DNA of 64,000 nucleotides from NCBI GenBank assembly GCA_903856805.1, contig CAIOCZ010000040.1, positions 1-64,000 on the forward strand, in the 5' to 3' direction. Source of the stretch: an uncultured cyanobacterium. GTDB taxonomy: Bacteria; Cyanobacteriota; Cyanobacteriia; PCC-6307; Cyanobiaceae. The first letter of the stretch is position 1. Each line of letters starts with the position of its first letter. Below, piece after piece: positions 19,038 to 30,462 of this stretch. The position numbers and the translations under genes are program-made. The notes under the pieces were generated by a model that was not told where the DNA came from, did not search any database, and was given only the letters and a program-made list of their open reading frames with translations.

Positions 19038-20129
19038 TTACACGTTGAACAGAAATTCCATCACGTCCCCCTCGGCCACCACATAGTCCTTTCCCTCGCT
19101 GCGCAGCCAGCCACGGGTGCGGGCTTCGGCCAGGGAGCCCGCCTCGATCAGTTGGTCGTAGCTCATGGTTTGAGCACGGATGAAGCCCCTCTCGAAATCG
19201 GTGTGGATCACGCCAGCCGCCTGGGGGGCGGTCATGCCGGCCTTGATGGTCCAGGCGCGGGTTTCCTTCTCGCCGGTCGTGAAATAGGTCTGCAGACCCA
19301 ACAGCTTGTAGGTGGCCCGGATCAGGCTCCGCAAGCCCCCTTCCTCCACCCCCAGACCCGCCAGGAACTCGGCCCGCTCCTCCTCCGGGAGCTCAATCAG
19401 TTCGGCTTCCACCTGGGCTGAAATGCGGACCGCCCCAGCTCCTTCCCGGCTGGCCAGGGCCACAATGGCTTCGGCATGGGGGTTGCCATGGGCCAGGTCG
19501 TCCTCACTGACGTTGGTGGCATAGATGATCGGTTTGGCGGTGAGCAGTCCCAGGGGCCGCACCAGGGCCAGCTCCTCCGGCGTGAGCGCAATCGCCCGGG
19601 CGGCCCCCCCCCGCTCCAGCTCCGCCTGGAGCCGCTCCAGGACCCCATCTTCCTGCTGGGCCTCCTTGCTGGTGCGCACTTGTTTCTTGAGGCGTTCGCG
19701 ACGCTTTTCGATCTGGGAAAGATCCGCCAGCCCCAGCTCAAGATTGATCACCTCGGCGTCCCGCACGGGATCCACGGCGCCGGAGACGTGGATGACATCG
19801 TCGTCTTCGAAACAGCGCACGACGTGGACGATGGCGTCCACCTCGCGAATATTGGCCAGGAACTTATTGCCCAGTCCCTCCCCCTGGCTGGCCCCCTTCA
19901 CCAGGCCGGCGATGTCCACGAACTCCACCCGCGTCGGAATGATCTCCTTGGACTTTGAGATGCTTGCCAGCTTCTGGAGTCGAGGATCCGGCACGGCAAC
20001 CACGCCGGTATTGGGCTCAATCGTGCAAAAGGGGAAGTTGGCCGCCTGGGCCTGGGCGTTGGCAACGAGGGCGTTGAAGAGGGTGGATTTGCCCACGTTG
20101 GGCAGCCCCACAATTCCGGCTTTGAGCAT
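19038..20129 (-). CDS. ychF: Redox-regulated GTPase/ATPase YchF
   Basis: [41 protein letters not shown]-terminal TGS domain. Confidence 0.97.
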   Translation of the reverse strand: MLKAGIVGLPNVGKSTLFNALVANAQAQAANFPFCTIEPNTGVVAVPDPRLQKLASISKSKEIIPTRVEFVDIAGLVKGASQGEGLGNKFLANIREVDAIVHVVRCFEDDDVIHVSGAVDPVRDAEVINLELGLADLSQIEKRRERLKKQVRTSKEAQQEDGVLERLQAELERGGAARAIALTPEELALVRPLGLLTAKPIIYATNVSEDDLAHGNPHAEAIVALASREGAGAVRISAQVEAELIELPEEERAEFLAGLGVEEGGLRSLIRATYKLLGLQTYFTTGEKETRAWTIKAGMTAPQAAGVIHTDFERGFIRAQTMSYDQLIEAGSLAEARTRGWLRSEGKDYVVAEGDVMEFLFNV

Positions 20130-20324
20130 GTCCGAAATCTAGGGCGGCATCCCGCCCACGGTCAGCTGATTCACCGCACCGATGCCGCATCGCACCCACC
20201 GGGATGACCGGCGAGACTAGGGGCCATTGCCCCTGGACCAATTCCAGCCCTTACACCGCTTGAAACGGCTGCCAGGCCAACCCCTGGGACGCCACCCGTT
20301 CCTCCCCTTCCCACCACGACACCC

Positions 20325-21449
20325 TTGCCTCGATCCAGGCCGCCGCAGTTGTGGCAGCGCCCATCGCTGTGGGCGGTCCTCGCCCTCAATCTGCTGCTGC
20401 TGCTCGGGGTGGGCCTGTGGCTCCGCCAACGCAGCACAGTCCCTCGGGATGTGACCCCCTTCACCATCACCGCCAATTCCGGCTCCCTGCCTGGGGTGGT
20501 GTCCGCCAGTGGCGAGCTGGATGCGATGCAGCGGGTGAATGTGAGCCCCAAACGGCAGGGGGTGCTGCGGGAGTTGTACGTGGACGAGGGGGACCTTGTG
20601 CAGGCCGGCCAACCGATCGCCCTGATGGATGACGGAGACCTGAAGGATCGCCTGGACGAGTACCGCGCCAACATGCTGGCCGCCGATGCCCAGCTAGGGC
20701 GCACCCGTAATGAGTGGCAACGGCGGCGTTCGCTTTATCAGAGTGGCGCCATCAGCGCCGACCAGTACAACGCTGCCCTCTCCGCCTACCAGGTGGACGT
20801 GGCGGCAAGGAATGCGGCGGCCCAGCGCCTCGACCAACGCCAGGTGGAAAGCTCCGAACTGATCGTGCGAGCTCCCTTTGCCGGAGTGATCAGCCAGCGG
20901 TTCGCGGAACCGGGCGCCTTCGTCACCCCCACCACCACCGCTTCGGCCACCGCAGGCGCCACCAGTTCCTCCATCGTTGAGCTGGCCCAGGGGCTGGAGG
21001 TGCTGGCGAAGGTGCCGGAAAGCGATTTGGGCCGTCTGCAGCTGGGCATGCCCGCCAGCGTTCGCGTGGATGCCTTCCCCCAGCGCCGGTTCCCGGCCAG
21101 GGTCCGCCAGATCGCCCCGCGGGCGGTGAAAGTGAACAACGTCACTTCGTTCGAGGTGAAGCTCGTGCTGCTGCATCCGGCGCCGGAGCTGCGCATCGGG
21201 ATGTCCGCCGACATCGACTTCCAGACCGGTCAGATCCAAGCCGACACCCTGGTGCCCACGGTGGCCATCGTCACCGAAAAGGGCAAACCGGGGGTGCTGC
21301 TGGTGGGCAAGAATCAGGAACCCACCTTCCAGCCCGTGGAGCTCGGTCTCAGCAGCGGCAAGAACACTGAAATCCTGGGCGGCCTTCAGGCCGGCACCCG
21401 GGTGTTCATCGATCTGCCGCCCTGGGCCAAGAAACGGAAGGAGTCCTGA
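20325..21449 (+). CDS. Efflux periplasmic adaptor subunit (HlyD/MFP family)
   Basis: Lipoyl halves RVNVSPKRQGVLRELYVDEGDLVQAGQPIALMDDGDL and ELIVRAPFAGVISQRFAEPGAFV. Confidence 0.9.
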   Translation: MPRSRPPQLWQRPSLWAVLALNLLLLLGVGLWLRQRSTVPRDVTPFTITANSGSLPGVVSASGELDAMQRVNVSPKRQGVLRELYVDEGDLVQAGQPIALMDDGDLKDRLDEYRANMLAADAQLGRTRNEWQRRRSLYQSGAISADQYNAALSAYQVDVAARNAAAQRLDQRQVESSELIVRAPFAGVISQRFAEPGAFVTPTTTASATAGATSSSIVELAQGLEVLAKVPESDLGRLQLGMPASVRVDAFPQRRFPARVRQIAPRAVKVNNVTSFEVKLVLLHPAPELRIGMSADIDFQTGQIQADTLVPTVAIVTEKGKPGVLLVGKNQEPTFQPVELGLSSGKNTEILGGLQAGTRVFIDLPPWAKKRKES

Positions 21450-21498
21450 GCCTGCCCAGCGGCTCCTTTAGCCCTGGGCTCGCCATGTCCTCGCCCGG

Positions 21499-22650
21499 TT
21501 AGTCGCCGCACCGGGAGAGAAACTGCCGCGCCGCCGCCACGATCCGTCCGCTGGCCTGGCCATCCCCGAATGGGTTGTGGGCGCGGGCCATGGCGCCATA
21601 GGCCTCGGCATCGTCTAAGAGTCGGGCCGTTTCACGGAAAATGTCTTCGCTGGCGGTGCCGATCAACCGGGCCGTGCCCGCCGTCACGGCCTCAGGACGC
21701 TCCGTGGTTCGGCGGAGCACCAGGACGGGTTTCCCCAGCGCTGGAGCTTCTTCCTGGAGGCCGCCAGAATCGCTCAGCACCAGCGTGCAACCGCGCATGG
21801 CCGCCACCAGTTGCTGGTAGTCGAGCGGTTCGGTGAGAAAAGCTCGGGGATGGCCGCCCAGTAGCTCCTGTAGGGGTTCGCGCACGGTGGGGTTGCGGTG
21901 CAGGGGCAGCAGCAGGGCCGTATCGGGGAAGCGTTCAAGTACCGCGAGCATGCCGGTGGCGATCGTGCGCAGCGGTTCCCCCCAGTTTTCACGGCGATGG
22001 ACGGTGGAGAGAATCACCCGCTGGTTCTGCCAGTCCAGACCGGGCAACTCCAGGGCCGGCGCCTCGGCGGCCATCAGCAGCAGGGCATCGATCACCGTGT
22101 TGCCGGTCACCAAGATGTCGCCCACCACCCCCGAGGCCCGCAGATTGGCAGCCGACACCTCCGTGGGGGCGAAGTGGAGCAGGCCCAGCTGGGAGATCAG
22201 GCGGCGGTTGGCCTCCTCAGGGAAGGGATCCAACAGGTTGTCCGTCCTCAGGCCGGCCTCCACATGGCCCACCGGTATCTGTTCGTAGAACGCGGCCAGG
22301 GCGGAGGCAAACGCGGTTGTGGTGTCCCCCTGCACCAGGGCCAGATCGGGGCGATGGGCGGTGAACTCGTCCTTCAGGCCTTGGAGGGCCGCGCAGGTGA
22401 CGTGGGTGAGGGTCTGGCGGGGGGCCATCAGGGCCAGATCTCGATCGGCGCTGAGACCAAATAGATCCATCACCTGGCTGACCATCTCACGATGCTGGCC
22501 GGTGAGGACCACCCGGGTGCGGAAGTCGGTGGCCGCCTGAAAGGCGCGGATCACCGGAGCCAGCTTGATCGCTTCCGGGCGGGTGCCCAGCACGATGGTG
22601 ACCAGGGGCAGAGTGCCGGAGGAAGCAGACAAGACCAGGCCGCAGACCAC
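21499..22650 (-). CDS. wecB: UDP-N-acetylglucosamine 2-epimerase (non-hydrolysing)
   Basis: VLGTRPEAIKLAPVIRAF, VQGDTTTAFASALAAFYEQIPVGHVEAGLRT, SDSGGLQEEAPALGKPVLVLR. Confidence 0.95.
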   Translation of the reverse strand: MVCGLVLSASSGTLPLVTIVLGTRPEAIKLAPVIRAFQAATDFRTRVVLTGQHREMVSQVMDLFGLSADRDLALMAPRQTLTHVTCAALQGLKDEFTAHRPDLALVQGDTTTAFASALAAFYEQIPVGHVEAGLRTDNLLDPFPEEANRRLISQLGLLHFAPTEVSAANLRASGVVGDILVTGNTVIDALLLMAAEAPALELPGLDWQNQRVILSTVHRRENWGEPLRTIATGMLAVLERFPDTALLLPLHRNPTVREPLQELLGGHPRAFLTEPLDYQQLVAAMRGCTLVLSDSGGLQEEAPALGKPVLVLRRTTERPEAVTAGTARLIGTASEDIFRETARLLDDAEAYGAMARAHNPFGDGQASGRIVAAARQFLSRCGD

Positions 22651-22690
22651 CAGATCCTAGGAACAGCCCCTTGATCCCCATGCTTCTGCT

Positions 22691-23914
22691 GTGGAGCTGG
22701 CAACATGGGGTTCCATGCCGCGCAGCGGGACCGTGGCCGATCTGCCGTTCCTGTTCACCCCGTCCCCATCGCGGGGCACTCCCACTCCCGTCCCTCCTCC
22801 AGCCCCCAAGGTCTCCCTGATCCCCTCGGCTGAACCCAACGGCAGCGTGTCCTTGCCCACGAGCTTGGAGGCGATCATCCGGCATGCCCACGACCATCGC
22901 TATTCCGATGTTCATCTGGGGGTGGGAGAGGAGCCCCGCTTTCGGGATCGGGGCGAGATGCTGCGCACCGGCTGGCCCGCCACCGACGCGGCCTGCTTCC
23001 GCGACTGGCTCAAGCAGCTGCTGAGCCCCGGCGAGATCGATGCCTTTCTGCGGGAAAAAGATTTTGACGGCGCCCAGAACTTTCCCTTTGTGCGCGTTCG
23101 CATCAACCTGATGGAAGCGCTGCGGGGGCCGGCGATGGTGCTGCGCCTGATCCCGAACACGGTGGCCAGCATCGAAGATCTCAACCTGCCGTCGGTGCTC
23201 AAGGCGTTGGCGGAGCGGCCTAAGGGGTTGTTGCTGGTCACCGGTCCGACCGGTTCGGGTAAGAGCACCACCCTGGCCGCGGTGATCGATTACATCAACC
23301 GTTCAATGAAACGGCATATCCTCACCATTGAGGATCCGGTGGAATTCGTGCATGCCAGCCAGTTGTCCCTGGTGCATCAACGGGAGGTTGGATACCACAC
23401 CAAGGAGTTCAGTACGGCCCTGCGGGCGGCGCTGCGGGAGGATCCCGATGTCATCCTGATCGGCGAAATCCGTGACAAGGAGACCCTTGCCACAGCCCTG
23501 GAGGCTTCCCAGACCGGTCATTTGGTTCTCGGGACCATGCACACCAACTCAGCGGTACGCACCGTCGAACGCATTCTTGGACTCGTTCCTCCCCAGGAGC
23601 AGGAGGTGGTGCGCCGCAGCGTTTCCGAATCTCTGCTGGGAGTGATCTCCCAGGGGCTGATCCGAACCACGGAAGGAGGGAGAGTGGCCTTCCATGATTT
23701 GTTCGTGAATACCGATGCCTGTCGCGATTACATCGTTCGCGGCGAGCTCGAAGAGATTGAAGAGATCATGAATCGCAGCAGCTTTGACGGCATGATCACC
23801 ATGAACCAGTCGCTGGCGCGCTTAGTGGAGGACGGCAAAGTGCAGGCGAGCGAGGCGCTGGCGTTGAGTCCAAGGGCTAATGAACTGTCCCAGACCCTGC
23901 GCGGGCGTGTTTAA
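22691..23914 (+). CDS. pilT: Type IV pilus twitching motility ATPase PilT
   Basis: GPTGSGKSTTLAAVIDYIN, RHILTIEDPVEFVH, ALREDPDVILIGEIRDKETLATALEASQTGHLVLGTMHTNSA. Confidence 0.95.
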   Translation: MELATWGSMPRSGTVADLPFLFTPSPSRGTPTPVPPPAPKVSLIPSAEPNGSVSLPTSLEAIIRHAHDHRYSDVHLGVGEEPRFRDRGEMLRTGWPATDAACFRDWLKQLLSPGEIDAFLREKDFDGAQNFPFVRVRINLMEALRGPAMVLRLIPNTVASIEDLNLPSVLKALAERPKGLLLVTGPTGSGKSTTLAAVIDYINRSMKRHILTIEDPVEFVHASQLSLVHQREVGYHTKEFSTALRAALREDPDVILIGEIRDKETLATALEASQTGHLVLGTMHTNSAVRTVERILGLVPPQEQEVVRRSVSESLLGVISQGLIRTTEGGRVAFHDLFVNTDACRDYIVRGELEEIEEIMNRSSFDGMITMNQSLARLVEDGKVQASEALALSPRANELSQTLRGRV

Positions 23915-23941
23915 TTTCCCAGATCTGTTCGGACGGAATTC

Positions 23942-24193
23942 CTAGGAGTGGAGGTTGCTGTAAAGACGGGCTACCACCAAGACCCCTAGCCCAACCGAGA
24001 GGCCAAGCATCGCCAAGCGGCCGTTCCAGATCTCCGCTTGGGGAGTAAAGCCGCGCCGCCAGGCATTCAATTCGTCCTGGGAAACAGTCTCCGGAACTGT
24101 CCCCTCTTGATGGGCTGGGTCAGCAGTGGACAGGGTCGCGTCGAGCGGCCCCGAGGAGGAAGAATCGAGGGGATACGGATTCGCCGGGGGCAT
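23942..24193 (-). CDS. High-light-inducible protein (HLIP, CAB/ELIP family)
   Basis: FTPQAEIWNGRLAMLGLSVGLGVLVVARL; ExxNGRxAMxG chlorophyll-binding helix. Confidence 0.9.
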   Translation of the reverse strand: MPPANPYPLDSSSSGPLDATLSTADPAHQEGTVPETVSQDELNAWRRGFTPQAEIWNGRLAMLGLSVGLGVLVVARLYSNLHS

Positions 24194-24230
24194 CGAGCCT
24201 TGCCTCAGGGTGATGTTCAGCCTAATGGGC

Positions 24231-25286
24231 TTAAAAGCACGGCGGCGTTTCGTAAAGCCGATCCGCCTGCTCCAACGGCATCCGGGCCGCCACCCCAAGT
24301 CCCAGGGAACTGCTCTGGCCAGCGCGCAACCGCTGTTCCGCCGCTAGGGCGATCATCGCGGCATTGTCGGTGCAGTAGGCCAGCGGCGCCGCCCGCCAGG
24401 TCAGGCCTGTGGCCGCCGCCTGCCGTTCCAGCAGCCCCCTTAGCCGCCGGTTGGCGGCCACTCCGCCCACCAGCACGAGGGTGTGCAGCTGCTGATCCCT
24501 GGCGCAACGACAGCTTCGTTCCACCAGCACATCGGCCACCACTTGCTCGAAGCTGGCGGCCAGATCGGCCAGGGGGAGTGGGGCGCCGCTGGCCTGCAGC
24601 GCTCTCACCTGGCGCAGCATCGCCGTCTTCAGTCCGCTGAAGCTGAAGTCGTACGGGTGGTAGCCCCCCTCCGGCAAGGACACCCGGCCCTTGGGCAGTT
24701 GGAACCGTCCGGCGTCACCTCCAACCGCCACCTGCTCGATCGCCGGCCCCCCGGGGTAGCCCAACTCCAGCAGGCGGGCCACTTTGTCGAAGCACTCCCC
24801 GGCGGCATCGTCCCGACTCTGGCCGAGTCGTTGATACCTCCCCGGACCGTCCACCCGAATCAACTCCGTGTGCCCCCCACTCACCAACAGCACCAGATAG
24901 GGGCCTGGCGGCAGCGGCTCCCCCAATGCGGCGGAGCAGAGGTGACCCTCCAGGTGGTGAATGCCGAGGAAGGGCTTGTCATGCAGCCGGGCCAGGGTTC
25001 GCCCCGTCACCGATCCAACCAGCAGGGCACCCACCAGTCCCGGTGTCACGGTGGCGGCCACCCCATCCAGGGCCGCCATGGGCACGCCAGCGTCGTGAAG
25101 CACCCGCGCGATCAACAGCGGGAGGGCTTCCAGATGGCGTCGGGAGGCGATCTCCGGTACAACGCCACCCCAACGGGCATGCTCCTCGATCTGGGACGCC
25201 ACCGCACTCGCCAGCACCTGTCCATCACGCACAATCGCAGCGGCTGACTCGTCACAACTTGTTTCGAGGGCAAGAACCGTGGGCAT
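24231..25286 (-). CDS. tsaD: tRNA N6-adenosine threonylcarbamoyltransferase
   Basis: [54 protein letters not shown]. Confidence 0.97.
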   Translation of the reverse strand: MPTVLALETSCDESAAAIVRDGQVLASAVASQIEEHARWGGVVPEIASRRHLEALPLLIARVLHDAGVPMAALDGVAATVTPGLVGALLVGSVTGRTLARLHDKPFLGIHHLEGHLCSAALGEPLPPGPYLVLLVSGGHTELIRVDGPGRYQRLGQSRDDAAGECFDKVARLLELGYPGGPAIEQVAVGGDAGRFQLPKGRVSLPEGGYHPYDFSFSGLKTAMLRQVRALQASGAPLPLADLAASFEQVVADVLVERSCRCARDQQLHTLVLVGGVAANRRLRGLLERQAAATGLTWRAAPLAYCTDNAAMIALAAEQRLRAGQSSSLGLGVAARMPLEQADRLYETPPCF

Positions 25287-25346
25287 GGGCTCCTTGGTGC
25301 TCCCTTACTGTCCGCTTGTGACATCTTGCCCTGCGGCTCTTCGTCC

Positions 25347-25841
25347 ATGCGCCGTCTCTTTTCCGGCCGTCTGATGGCGGTTTTGCTCTCAGCCTTTTTG
25401 ATTCTTGGCTTCGCGCCGGCGGCCCATGCCGAAATCGGTGGGCTCACCCCCTGTGCTGAGAATTCCCGCTTCCAGCAGCGCGCCGGCGGCGCCCAGACCG
25501 ACCAGGCCAAAGCCCGTTTCGAGCGCTACGGTCAGGCCCTCTGCGGCACCGATGGCCTGCCCCACCTGATCGTGGATGGCCGCTGGAGCCACGTTGGTGA
25601 CTTCACCATCCCCGGCATCGCCTTCCTTTATATCGCAGGCACGATCGGCTGGGCTGGTCGCACCTATCTCCAGGCTGTGCGTGGTCGCAAGGACGCCGCA
25701 ATGAACGAGATTCAGATTGATCTCCCCCTGGCGTTCAAGAGCACCCTCGCTGCCGCGACTTGGCCCCTCGCCGCCTTCGGTGAATTCACCAGCGGCAAGC
25801 TGACCGAAGCCGACAGCAAGATCACCGTTTCCCCCCGCTGA
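25347..25841 (+). CDS. psaF: Photosystem I reaction center subunit III
   Basis: Signal peptide, then [57 protein letters not shown]. Confidence 0.97.
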   Translation: MRRLFSGRLMAVLLSAFLILGFAPAAHAEIGGLTPCAENSRFQQRAGGAQTDQAKARFERYGQALCGTDGLPHLIVDGRWSHVGDFTIPGIAFLYIAGTIGWAGRTYLQAVRGRKDAAMNEIQIDLPLAFKSTLAAATWPLAAFGEFTSGKLTEADSKITVSPR

Positions 25842-25903
25842 TCACCTGTCCCAATGCCTTGGGACAAGGTCTTTACCCCGCCGTCTTTACTTCTCCGCTT
25901 CCG

Positions 25904-26020
25904 ATGAAGAAATTCCTCAGCACGGCTCCTGTCGTCGCCGCCATCTGGTTCACAGTCACCGCTGGCATCATGATCGAGTTCAATCGGTTCTTCCCCGATT
26001 TGCTCTTCCACCCGCTCTGA
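25904..26020 (+). CDS. psaJ: Photosystem I reaction center subunit IX
   Basis: Translated by hand: [38 protein letters not shown]. Lies directly after psaF and is too short for the ORF list. Confidence 0.96.
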   Translation: MKKFLSTAPVVAAIWFTVTAGIMIEFNRFFPDLLFHPL

Positions 26021-26050
26021 ATCCAGGTTCAGAAATTTGATTCAGCGCCA

Positions 26051-26078
26051 ACGGTCCTCTGTAAGGGCCGTTTTTTTT
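26051..26078 (+). terminator. Rho-independent terminator of psaFJ
   Basis: ACGGTCC-tctgtaa-GGGCCGT followed by a T8 tract. Confidence 0.82.
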
Positions 26079-26114
26079 GCCCAATTCCCTCTCGCCAACT
26101 GGTGCTTCCACTGG

Positions 26115-26687
26115 TTAGGCCGGCGCCAACCCCATCTGCGCCTCAAGGGCCACCAGGGCCTCCTCCAGGTTGTCGTTCACCAAGATGGCGTCGAATTCCT
26201 CGGCTGCCTCCAGCTCCACCCTGGCCCGCTCCAGCCGGCGCAGGATCGCCGCCTCGGTGTCCGTACCGCGGCCGCGAATGCGTTGCTCCAGCACCGAGAG
26301 AGAGGGCGGCGCAATGAATAATTGCTGGGCCTGGGGGAAGCTGGAGCGGACTTGGCGAGCCCCCTCTAGTTCAATCTCCAGAATGACCGGACGGCCTGCG
26401 GACAATCGAGCCTCGACCGGAGCGCGGGGGGTTCCGTAGAGATTGCCCGCGAAGGCGGCCCATTCCAGGAAGCCACCGTCCTGCACTTGGCGTTCGAATT
26501 GGTGTCGCTCCAGAAAGAAGTAATGCACGCCGTCCACATCCCCGGGGCGGGGGGCGCGGGTGGTGGCGGAGACCGACAGCCAGATGGCCGGGTGGCGGTC
26601 CAGCAGCCTTGCCACCAAGGTGCCCTTGCCCACCCCACTGGGCCCCGTGATCACCGTCAAACGACCGGAGGGAGGCGCTGGGGTCAT
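26115..26687 (-). CDS. gmk: Guanylate kinase
   Basis: [42 protein letters not shown]; internal ATG start preferred. Confidence 0.95.
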   Translation of the reverse strand: MTPAPPSGRLTVITGPSGVGKGTLVARLLDRHPAIWLSVSATTRAPRPGDVDGVHYFFLERHQFERQVQDGGFLEWAAFAGNLYGTPRAPVEARLSAGRPVILEIELEGARQVRSSFPQAQQLFIAPPSLSVLEQRIRGRGTDTEAAILRRLERARVELEAAEEFDAILVNDNLEEALVALEAQMGLAPA

Positions 26688-26749
26688 GGGGAACGCGGAT
26701 CGGCCGCAGCTTCCCACGCAGAGTAGAAGGAGGCTGCCTCTGAAGTGCC

Positions 26750-28450
26750 ATCGCCTCTCCGCCCCTTCAACCCCTGGATGCCACCTCCCTCAGGGCCGTT
26801 CTGGCGGAGCTGGTGCCGGTGCTGGTGCCCGCTCGCTTCGAGAAAGCCCAGCAGAGCGATCCCCACACCGTCCAGCTGGCCCTGCGCCGTTTGAACGGCT
26901 GCCAGTGGCTGGAACTGAGCTGGCTGGCGGAGGCCCCGCGGCTTCTGGCCATCCCACCGCCACCGCGGCAGGGGGAGGGCAGCACCCTGGCCCAGCAGCT
27001 GCAGCACAGCCTGCGGGGCTTGGCGTTGGTGGCCATCCACCAGGAGGGCTGGGAACGGGTGGTCACGCTGGACTTTGCCCAGCGCCCCGGGGAGGCCCCC
27101 CAGAAACGGCTGGTGCTGGAGCTGATGGGACGCCACAGCAACCTCTTTCTTCTCGACGGCACGGACCGGGTGGTGGCCCTGGGCCACCAGGTCCGGCCGG
27201 GCCAGTCCCGTCAGCGACCGATCGGCACCGGGACGGCCTACGGCCCCCCTCCTGCCCTGGCCGGTGAACCCCCCGGCTTGGAGGAAACGGAGACCAGCTG
27301 GCGCCGCCGCCTGCAGCTGCTGCCCCTGCCCCTGGCTAAGGCGCTCCGCGATGCTTACCAGGGCATCAGTCCGGCCCTGGCCCGCCAGTTGACTTGGGGG
27401 CTCTGCCCAGACCCCCACAGCACTTGCGCGCCGGTGCCCCTGGAGCAACCGGTCGGCAGCTTGACCCCTGGGGAGTGGGAGGGGCTGTGGCAACGCTGGC
27501 GGCAGTGGCTCACGGTGGTGCAAACGCAGCAGTACGCGCTGCACTGGAACCCGGATGGAAGCTTCACCTGCTGGGGCACCCTCCCCAGCCCCGACGGACC
27601 GGAGGCCCTGCCGATCAACCGGGGCCTGGCCACGTACTACACGCGGGAGCTGGGCCAACGCCAGCTGGAGCAACGGCGTCAGAACCTGCGGCACCGCCTG
27701 CAGGCCGCGACCGCCCGCGAACAGCAGCAGGCCGAGCAGCAGGCCGAACGGTTGGCGGCCGTGCCGGGCAGCACGAGGCTGCAGCGTCAGGCGGATGGGT
27801 TGCTCAGCCAGCCGAACCCGAGTCGTGATCAGATCGACAGGGCCCAGGCCCTGTACCGCCAGGCGCGCAAGTTGCGGCGGTCCGTGGCGGCCATCGAACC
27901 CCGGCTCGCTTGGCACCTGCAGCGCATCAGCTGGCTGGAGGCCAGCCTCACCTTCCTCGACCAGGCGGAGGACTGGGCTGGCCTCGGCGCCCTTGAGGAG
28001 GAATGGGTGGAGCTGCTGGGGCGACGGTCGGAGATCTCGAGCCGCCGCCGGCCTCGGCGTGGGGCCCCTGGGGTCCCGACGCCCCTGGAACTGCGCACCG
28101 CCACGGGACTGCGGGTGCAGGTGGGGCGCAACCATCGTCAGAATGCCTGGATCAGCCTGCGTCAGGCCCGCCGCGGCGATCTTTGGTTCCATGCCCAGGA
28201 ATGCCCCGGGAGCCATGTGGTGCTGAAGGCCTCGGAGCAGCCGGCGGAGGAGGGCGACCTGCAGGCAGCGACCGACCTGGCTGCCCACTACTCCCGGGCC
28301 CGTGGCAACGTACGCGTGCCTGTGGTGATGGTGCCCACCGAGGCCTTGCAACGCATCCCTGGGGCCGCTGAGGGCACCGTGCGCCACCAGGGGGGGGAGA
28401 TCCGCTGGGGGGAGCCTGGCAGGGCCCTGTCCCTGCTGGAAGCCCAGTAG
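26750..28450 (+). CDS. rqcH: NFACT/RqcH-family ribosome quality-control protein; 5' end uncertain
   Basis: NFACT-R C-terminus RHGxxxDLWFHA-like ([21 protein letters not shown]). Conserved N-terminal sequence [18 protein letters not shown] lies upstream of the GTG at 26813. Confidence 0.85.
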   Translation: MASPPLQPLDATSLRAVLAELVPVLVPARFEKAQQSDPHTVQLALRRLNGCQWLELSWLAEAPRLLAIPPPPRQGEGSTLAQQLQHSLRGLALVAIHQEGWERVVTLDFAQRPGEAPQKRLVLELMGRHSNLFLLDGTDRVVALGHQVRPGQSRQRPIGTGTAYGPPPALAGEPPGLEETETSWRRRLQLLPLPLAKALRDAYQGISPALARQLTWGLCPDPHSTCAPVPLEQPVGSLTPGEWEGLWQRWRQWLTVVQTQQYALHWNPDGSFTCWGTLPSPDGPEALPINRGLATYYTRELGQRQLEQRRQNLRHRLQAATAREQQQAEQQAERLAAVPGSTRLQRQADGLLSQPNPSRDQIDRAQALYRQARKLRRSVAAIEPRLAWHLQRISWLEASLTFLDQAEDWAGLGALEEEWVELLGRRSEISSRRRPRRGAPGVPTPLELRTATGLRVQVGRNHRQNAWISLRQARRGDLWFHAQECPGSHVVLKASEQPAEEGDLQAATDLAAHYSRARGNVRVPVVMVPTEALQRIPGAAEGTVRHQGGEIRWGEPGRALSLLEAQ

Positions 28451-28503
28451 CCTCATGGAACAGGTCTTTATCTCCCATCTCCGACTCGCCGGCTGTTCCC
28501 GCC

Positions 28504-29337
28504 GTGTCGCCAGGATCATCTCTCGCCCCCTCTGCGCGTCCGATCCCGGTGCCTGAATCGTTCCTTCCCGGAGACGGCCTCGCCGCCGAGCTGGGGGCGG
28601 AGCACCTTCCTGGCGAGGTGCAGATGACCCTGGTGGAACACCTGGAGGAACTCAGGCGTCGGGTGTTGCGCAGCCTGCTGGCGGTGGTGGTCGGTGCCGC
28701 CGTTTGCCTGGCAGGAGTGCGTCCGCTGGTGAAGCTGCTGGAGGTGCCGGCCCACGGCATGCGTTTCCTACAGCTGGCTCCCGGTGAGTTCCTGTTTGTC
28801 TCGCTGAAGGTGGCGGGCTATGCCGGCCTGACCTTGGCCCTCCCCTATGTGCTGTTCGAGTTGCTGGCCTTCGTGTTGCCGGGACTCACCCGGCGGGAAC
28901 GGCGCCTGGTGGCCCCGGCCGTGGCGGGCTCCAGCCTGTTATTTCTGACGGGCCTGGCCTTTGCCTGGTGGGCGCTGGTGCCGGCGGCCCTGCGCTTTCT
29001 GGTGAGTTATGGCGCCGATGTGGTGGAGCCGATCTGGTCGATCGAGCGCTACCTCGATTTCGTGCTGCTGCTGATGCTGGCCACCGCCCTGGCCTTCCAG
29101 CTGCCGGTGCTGCAACTTCTGCTCGGCGCGTTGGGGTTGATTGACGCCCGCACGATGCTGGGGGCCTGGCGCTGGGTAGTTCTGTTGAGTGCCCTGGCAG
29201 GGGCTGTCCTCACCCCGTCCACCGATCCGGTGACGATGCTGTTGCTCAGCGGGGCCATCCTCCTGCTCTATTTGATCGGCGTGGGGCTGGTGTCCCTGGC
29301 CCAGGCGGTTCGCGGATCCGAATCCCCTTCGGTCTGA
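28504..29337 (+). CDS. tatC: Sec-independent protein translocase TatC
   Basis: MTLVEHLEELRRRVLRSLL, LAPGEFLFVSLKVAGYAGLTLALPYVLFELLAFVLPGLTRRER. Confidence 0.95.
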   Translation: MSPGSSLAPSARPIPVPESFLPGDGLAAELGAEHLPGEVQMTLVEHLEELRRRVLRSLLAVVVGAAVCLAGVRPLVKLLEVPAHGMRFLQLAPGEFLFVSLKVAGYAGLTLALPYVLFELLAFVLPGLTRRERRLVAPAVAGSSLLFLTGLAFAWWALVPAALRFLVSYGADVVEPIWSIERYLDFVLLLMLATALAFQLPVLQLLLGALGLIDARTMLGAWRWVVLLSALAGAVLTPSTDPVTMLLLSGAILLLYLIGVGLVSLAQAVRGSESPSV

Positions 29338-29363
29338 TTCGGCAGCCTGAGTCGGTGGGCGGA

Positions 29364-29822
29364 TCAGGGAAGCAGAAATTCGCTGGCCCGGGCCGGCGGC
29401 AACTCCAAGGGGAGGGACAAGGCCTTGCCAAGCCTGGGGCGATCGCGGGTGGTGCGCAACCATTCCCTCACCTGATCCGCTACCCCCAAGCCGTTGATGG
29501 CGCCCACCAGCTCCTCGAGCCGGGCGCCATAGGTTTCGGCCGACAGGGGAAAGGACTGCTGCTCAAGGTACCCCCACATCACCTGCAGATAAAGCCGTCC
29601 CCGTCGCCGGACCAGCTGCAGGTCGTAGGAGGCCTGCCAGCGCTGCTGAAGGAGGTCCAGCAGTTCGTCACGGCCTAGTGGTGCGATGGCGTCGGCGGGC
29701 ACGGGCTGGGTTGGCAGGAGATCGCGACAGGGGGAGCGCTGCACAACAGCATGTTGCAGGCCGGCCGTGCCCTTGCGGGGGCGAAGCAGGACGGGAGCAG
29801 CAAGGTTCATAATGGGCGCCAC
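29364..29822 (-). CDS. DUF3067 family protein
   Basis: [44 protein letters not shown]; conserved neighbour of petC in cyanobacteria. Confidence 0.82.
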   Translation of the reverse strand: MAPIMNLAAPVLLRPRKGTAGLQHAVVQRSPCRDLLPTQPVPADAIAPLGRDELLDLLQQRWQASYDLQLVRRRGRLYLQVMWGYLEQQSFPLSAETYGARLEELVGAINGLGVADQVREWLRTTRDRPRLGKALSLPLELPPARASEFLLP

Positions 29823-29851
29823 GTTTCCCCGGTGGAACCGGAACGGTTCGT

Positions 29852-30400
29852 ATGACCCAGATCCCTGCCAGTTCGTCGCCTGGTGATGTCCCCGGAATGG
29901 GTCGTCGGCAGTTCATGAACCTGCTCACCTTCGGCTCCGTCACCGGTGTAGCCCTTGGGGCCCTCTACCCCGTGGTCAATTACTTCATTCCTCCCCGGGT
30001 CGCTGGCTCCGGCGGCGGCACCACCGCCAAGGACGAAGCCGGCAATAACGTCACGGCCAGTGGCTGGCTGAACACCCACAAAGAGGGCGATCGCAGCCTG
30101 GTGCAGGGACTGAAGGGGGATCCCACCTACCTGATCGTGGAAGGGCCCGAAGCGATCGGTAACTACGGCATCAACGCCATCTGCACTCACCTGGGCTGTG
30201 TGGTGCCCTGGAACAGCGGGGCCAACAAGTTCATGTGCCCCTGCCATGGCTCCCAGTACGACGCCACGGGCAAGGTGGTCCGCGGCCCGGCGCCCCTTTC
30301 CCTGGCCCTCGCCCATGTCACGGTCGACAACGACAACGTGTTTCTGAGCCAATGGAGCGAAACGGATTTCCGCACCGGTGACAAGCCCTGGTGGGCCTGA
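29852..30400 (+). CDS. petC: Cytochrome b6f Rieske iron-sulfur protein
   Basis: [10 protein letters not shown] and CPCHGSQYD cluster motifs; Tat-like [11 protein letters not shown]. Confidence 0.98.
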   Translation: MTQIPASSSPGDVPGMGRRQFMNLLTFGSVTGVALGALYPVVNYFIPPRVAGSGGGTTAKDEAGNNVTASGWLNTHKEGDRSLVQGLKGDPTYLIVEGPEAIGNYGINAICTHLGCVVPWNSGANKFMCPCHGSQYDATGKVVRGPAPLSLALAHVTVDNDNVFLSQWSETDFRTGDKPWWA

Positions 30401-30462
30401 TCCTGGCCTGATCGCTCTCCGCTTCAACCCTCGTCCGCCAAGCGCCCGCCCGCCCTTACCCC

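Noticed and set aside
26684-28519. 611-aa minus-strand ORF
   Set aside because: Antisense to rqcH, which has recognisable NFACT motifs; the antisense product looks like composition artefact.
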